DNA from: Halomicronema sp. CCY15110
GTDB lineage: Bacteria > Cyanobacteriota > Cyanobacteriia > Phormidesmidales > Phormidesmidaceae
Assembly (NCBI RefSeq): GCF_016888165.1
Contig: NZ_JACSWC010000176.1
Coordinates: forward strand, 1 to 33,894
Direction: 5' to 3'
Length of the DNA: 33,894 nucleotides
Under the pieces are notes generated by a model. That model did not search any database. It was given only the letters and a program-made list of their open reading frames with translations, and was not told where the DNA came from. The position numbers and the translations under genes were made by a program. This document shows positions 32,380-33,894 of this stretch, piece by piece; position 1 is the first letter of the stretch; each line of letters opens with the position of its first letter.

Positions 32380-33543
32380 CTAACGCATGGGGCCACCCAA
32401 GATGACTTTGGCCAATGCCTCCGTCACGGCTTCGGGCGACTCCTGTTTCAGCTCTTCGTACCAGGCCTCGGTCAGCGCCGGGTCTTTGCCATAAATTGTG
32501 TCCGTGCGCTGGCGGGCTTTGAGCACTAAGGCGGCAGTGCGGTCTTTGCGCTCATGCTCATAGCGCTGTAGGGCGTCGGGCACGCTGATATTGGTGGTGA
32601 CCAAGTAGCGGGTCAGCACCTCGGCATCTTCCACGGCTTGGCATCCCCCTTGTCCCAAGGTCGGGGTCGTCGCGTGGGCCGCATCACCAATGAGCACCGC
32701 CCGCCCCCGCGCCAACCGCGGGGGCGGATCGATGTCGTGAATTTCGAGGCGATTGGTACTAAGGGGATCCAAAGCCTGAATGAGTTTTTGCACGGGGGCG
32801 GGCCAATCAGCAAAGATTTCGGCTAACTCATCCCGGCGATCGGCGGGCTCGACGATGGTGCCTTTGGCCATGGGGGCCCCAAAAAAGTAGTAAAAGCGAT
32901 CGCCGCCAATGGGCATCATGGAAGCGCGTTTCCCTTGACCGACATAAATCACCCAATTATCGGCGTCGCAAAGGCCGGGTTGGGCATCAACAATGCCGTT
33001 CCAGTTCACATAGTTGGCGTAGCGTGGGGTGATCGATGCCCCCAAGACATACTCCCGTACCAGAGAGTGAATGCCATCTGCCCCCACTAAAATATCGCCC
33101 GTGGCGCGATGACCATTTTCAAAAATGGCGGTGACCTGGTCGGCGGTTTCTTCTACACCTACGCAGCGCATTTGCAACTGCACCTGGTCACGTCCTGCCG
33201 CGTTGAGCAGCATTTCCTGCAGGTCGGTGCGCGAGACGGGATAAGGACGTTGCCCCACCTGATGAATCAGCGGCATCAGGTCAATGTGGCTGAGGGGTTC
33301 GTCTTGATGGTTCCGATATTCCATGCGGTTCATCGTGCCGCCCAACGCCGCCAGTGGCTCGCCCAGTCCCAGTCGATTCAGCACTTTGACACCGTTAGAC
33401 CAGAGCGAAATGCCAGCTCCGGCGGGCCGCAGGGCGCTGACTCGATCGTAGATTTCGACGGTGTATCCGGCTTGTTTTAAGGCGATCGCGGTCGTGAGTC
33501 CCCCAATACCAGCACCCACCACAATGGCTTTCAAGTTGTACAT
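32380..33543 (-). CDS. hpxO: FAD-dependent urate hydroxylase HpxO
   Basis: This flavin monooxygenase oxidises urate to 5-hydroxyisourate with NADH and O2. The 387-residue protein has the FAD dinucleotide motif VVGAGIGGLTTAIALKQAG (about 8-26), the DG fold around VGADGIHS, and GDAAHATTP. R206 (in GQGKRASMMP) and Y218 (in RFYYFF) have the spacing of the catalytic Arg204/Tyr216 pair of Klebsiella HpxO. The tail GKDPALTEAWYEELKQE also matches the HpxO end. It is the first gene of a minus-strand unit with uraH and uraD, about 185 nt ahead of uraH. Together they take urate to allantoin. A general salicylate-hydroxylase annotation is possible but less likely given the neighbours. Confidence 0.94.
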   Translation of the reverse strand: MYNLKAIVVGAGIGGLTTAIALKQAGYTVEIYDRVSALRPAGAGISLWSNGVKVLNRLGLGEPLAALGGTMNRMEYRNHQDEPLSHIDLMPLIHQVGQRPYPVSRTDLQEMLLNAAGRDQVQLQMRCVGVEETADQVTAIFENGHRATGDILVGADGIHSLVREYVLGASITPRYANYVNWNGIVDAQPGLCDADNWVIYVGQGKRASMMPIGGDRFYYFFGAPMAKGTIVEPADRRDELAEIFADWPAPVQKLIQALDPLSTNRLEIHDIDPPPRLARGRAVLIGDAAHATTPTLGQGGCQAVEDAEVLTRYLVTTNISVPDALQRYEHERKDRTAALVLKARQRTDTIYGKDPALTEAWYEELKQESPEAVTEALAKVILGGPMR

Positions 33544-33817
33544 AGTTTCGACGGTAGTAAATCAGTGAGCCTCAAAAATGGGCAGCAAAACGCCGCCAGC
33601 CCGCATTCTTGTCATTCAGTGTAATAGACGTATCCTCAAACTTGAAGCCGACAAAATATTGCTGCGGCAATCATCGACATTGCTTGACGACATCATGCCA
33701 AATCGCTGGCAGTGAGTCGTTCGCTGCGAACTGTTCAGACAAATAGGCGATGACCTGAGATGCCATGCAGTGAGGCCGGGCCGCTTCGGCAGCACGAACT
33801 CCGATATCCTCAGCTAC
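33544..33817. other. Upstream region of hpxO
   Basis: No gene is supported. It contains the small inverted repeat ATTGC-TGCG-GCAAT near 33658. No NtcA box with the correct N8 spacing was found. A 31-codon minus-strand frame at 33671-33766 is too short to call. Confidence 0.35.
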
Positions 33818-33894
33818 GGGACTTGCGCGCAAAAAAGATCCCCATGAACCGAGTTTCGACTCCGCTCAACTCTCGATACTGGTAGGTTGAGCGC
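33818..33894. repeat. Dispersed repeat B, copy 2 (cut by window end)
   Basis: It matches 9166-9242 closely, from GGGACTTGCGCGC through the CGACTCCGCTCAA hairpin arm to the start of the second arm. The window ends inside it. Its flank differs from copy 1, so the boundary at GGGACT is the element's edge. Confidence 0.75.

Noticed and set aside
33544-33660. Possible NtcA site near GTAATAGACGTATC upstream of hpxO
   Set aside because: The second half-site reads ATC, not TAC, at N8 spacing.
33671-33766. 31-codon minus-strand frame upstream of hpxO, with protein-like composition
   Set aside because: Too short, no ribosome site and no family match. Its upstream frame runs into repeat B, so it may be chance or a gene remnant.

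Overview
The window looks like a chromosomal segment of a filamentous or Leptolyngbya-type cyanobacterium. The HIP1 octamer GCGATCGC is scattered throughout. A canonical cyanobacterial NtcA-activated promoter sits upstream of a urea transporter operon. FutA-type iron-binding protein, AIA-Q signal peptides and cyanobacterial-style urease accessory genes are also present. The species assignment is inference; no rRNA is present.

Layout. (1) 1-6203, minus strand: a nitrogen block read ureF > ureG > [NtcA promoter] > urtA > urtB > urtC. A strong terminator-like hairpin lies between urtA and urtB, and a hairpin repeat lies beyond urtC. The transporter ATPases (urtD/urtE) are not in the window. (2) 6387-9032, plus: a membrane-bound Cache-HAMP-PAS-PAS-GGDEF diguanylate cyclase, divergent from ureF. 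(3) 9035-12116: a repeat-rich stretch with two copies of a ~130-bp MITE-like element and one copy of a second repeat, around a PHP phosphoesterase (minus) and a Tat-exported FutA-like iron-binding protein (plus). (4) 12242-13954, minus: a periplasmic M48 metalloprotease. (5) 14483-17013, plus: rfbC-rfbD-rfbA for dTDP-rhamnose, followed by a perfect 15-bp terminator. (6) 17438-19645, plus: a divergent transketolase/phosphoketolase-like ThDP enzyme. (7) 19716-20030: a decayed IS66-type transposase fragment, then tRNA-Tyr(GTA) and tRNA-Thr(GGT). (8) 21273-31189, plus: four consecutive, partly overlapping genes for exported envelope proteins: DUF11+SdrD_B, a large outer-membrane barrel, CSLREA/beta-helix+OmpA, and multi-DUF11. 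(9) 31326-33543, minus: hpxO-uraH-uraD, the full route from urate to allantoin. The window ends inside a second copy of the 9166 repeat.

How it fits together. The two ends concern scavenged organic nitrogen: urate is oxidised to allantoin at one end, and urea is imported and urease is matured at the other. Allantoin-to-urea enzymes and urease structural subunits are not here, so the link is only suggestive. The most novel-looking unit is the four-gene envelope cluster. Its parts suggest an outer-membrane barrel, a peptidoglycan-anchored partner and two surface adhesin-like proteins made together.
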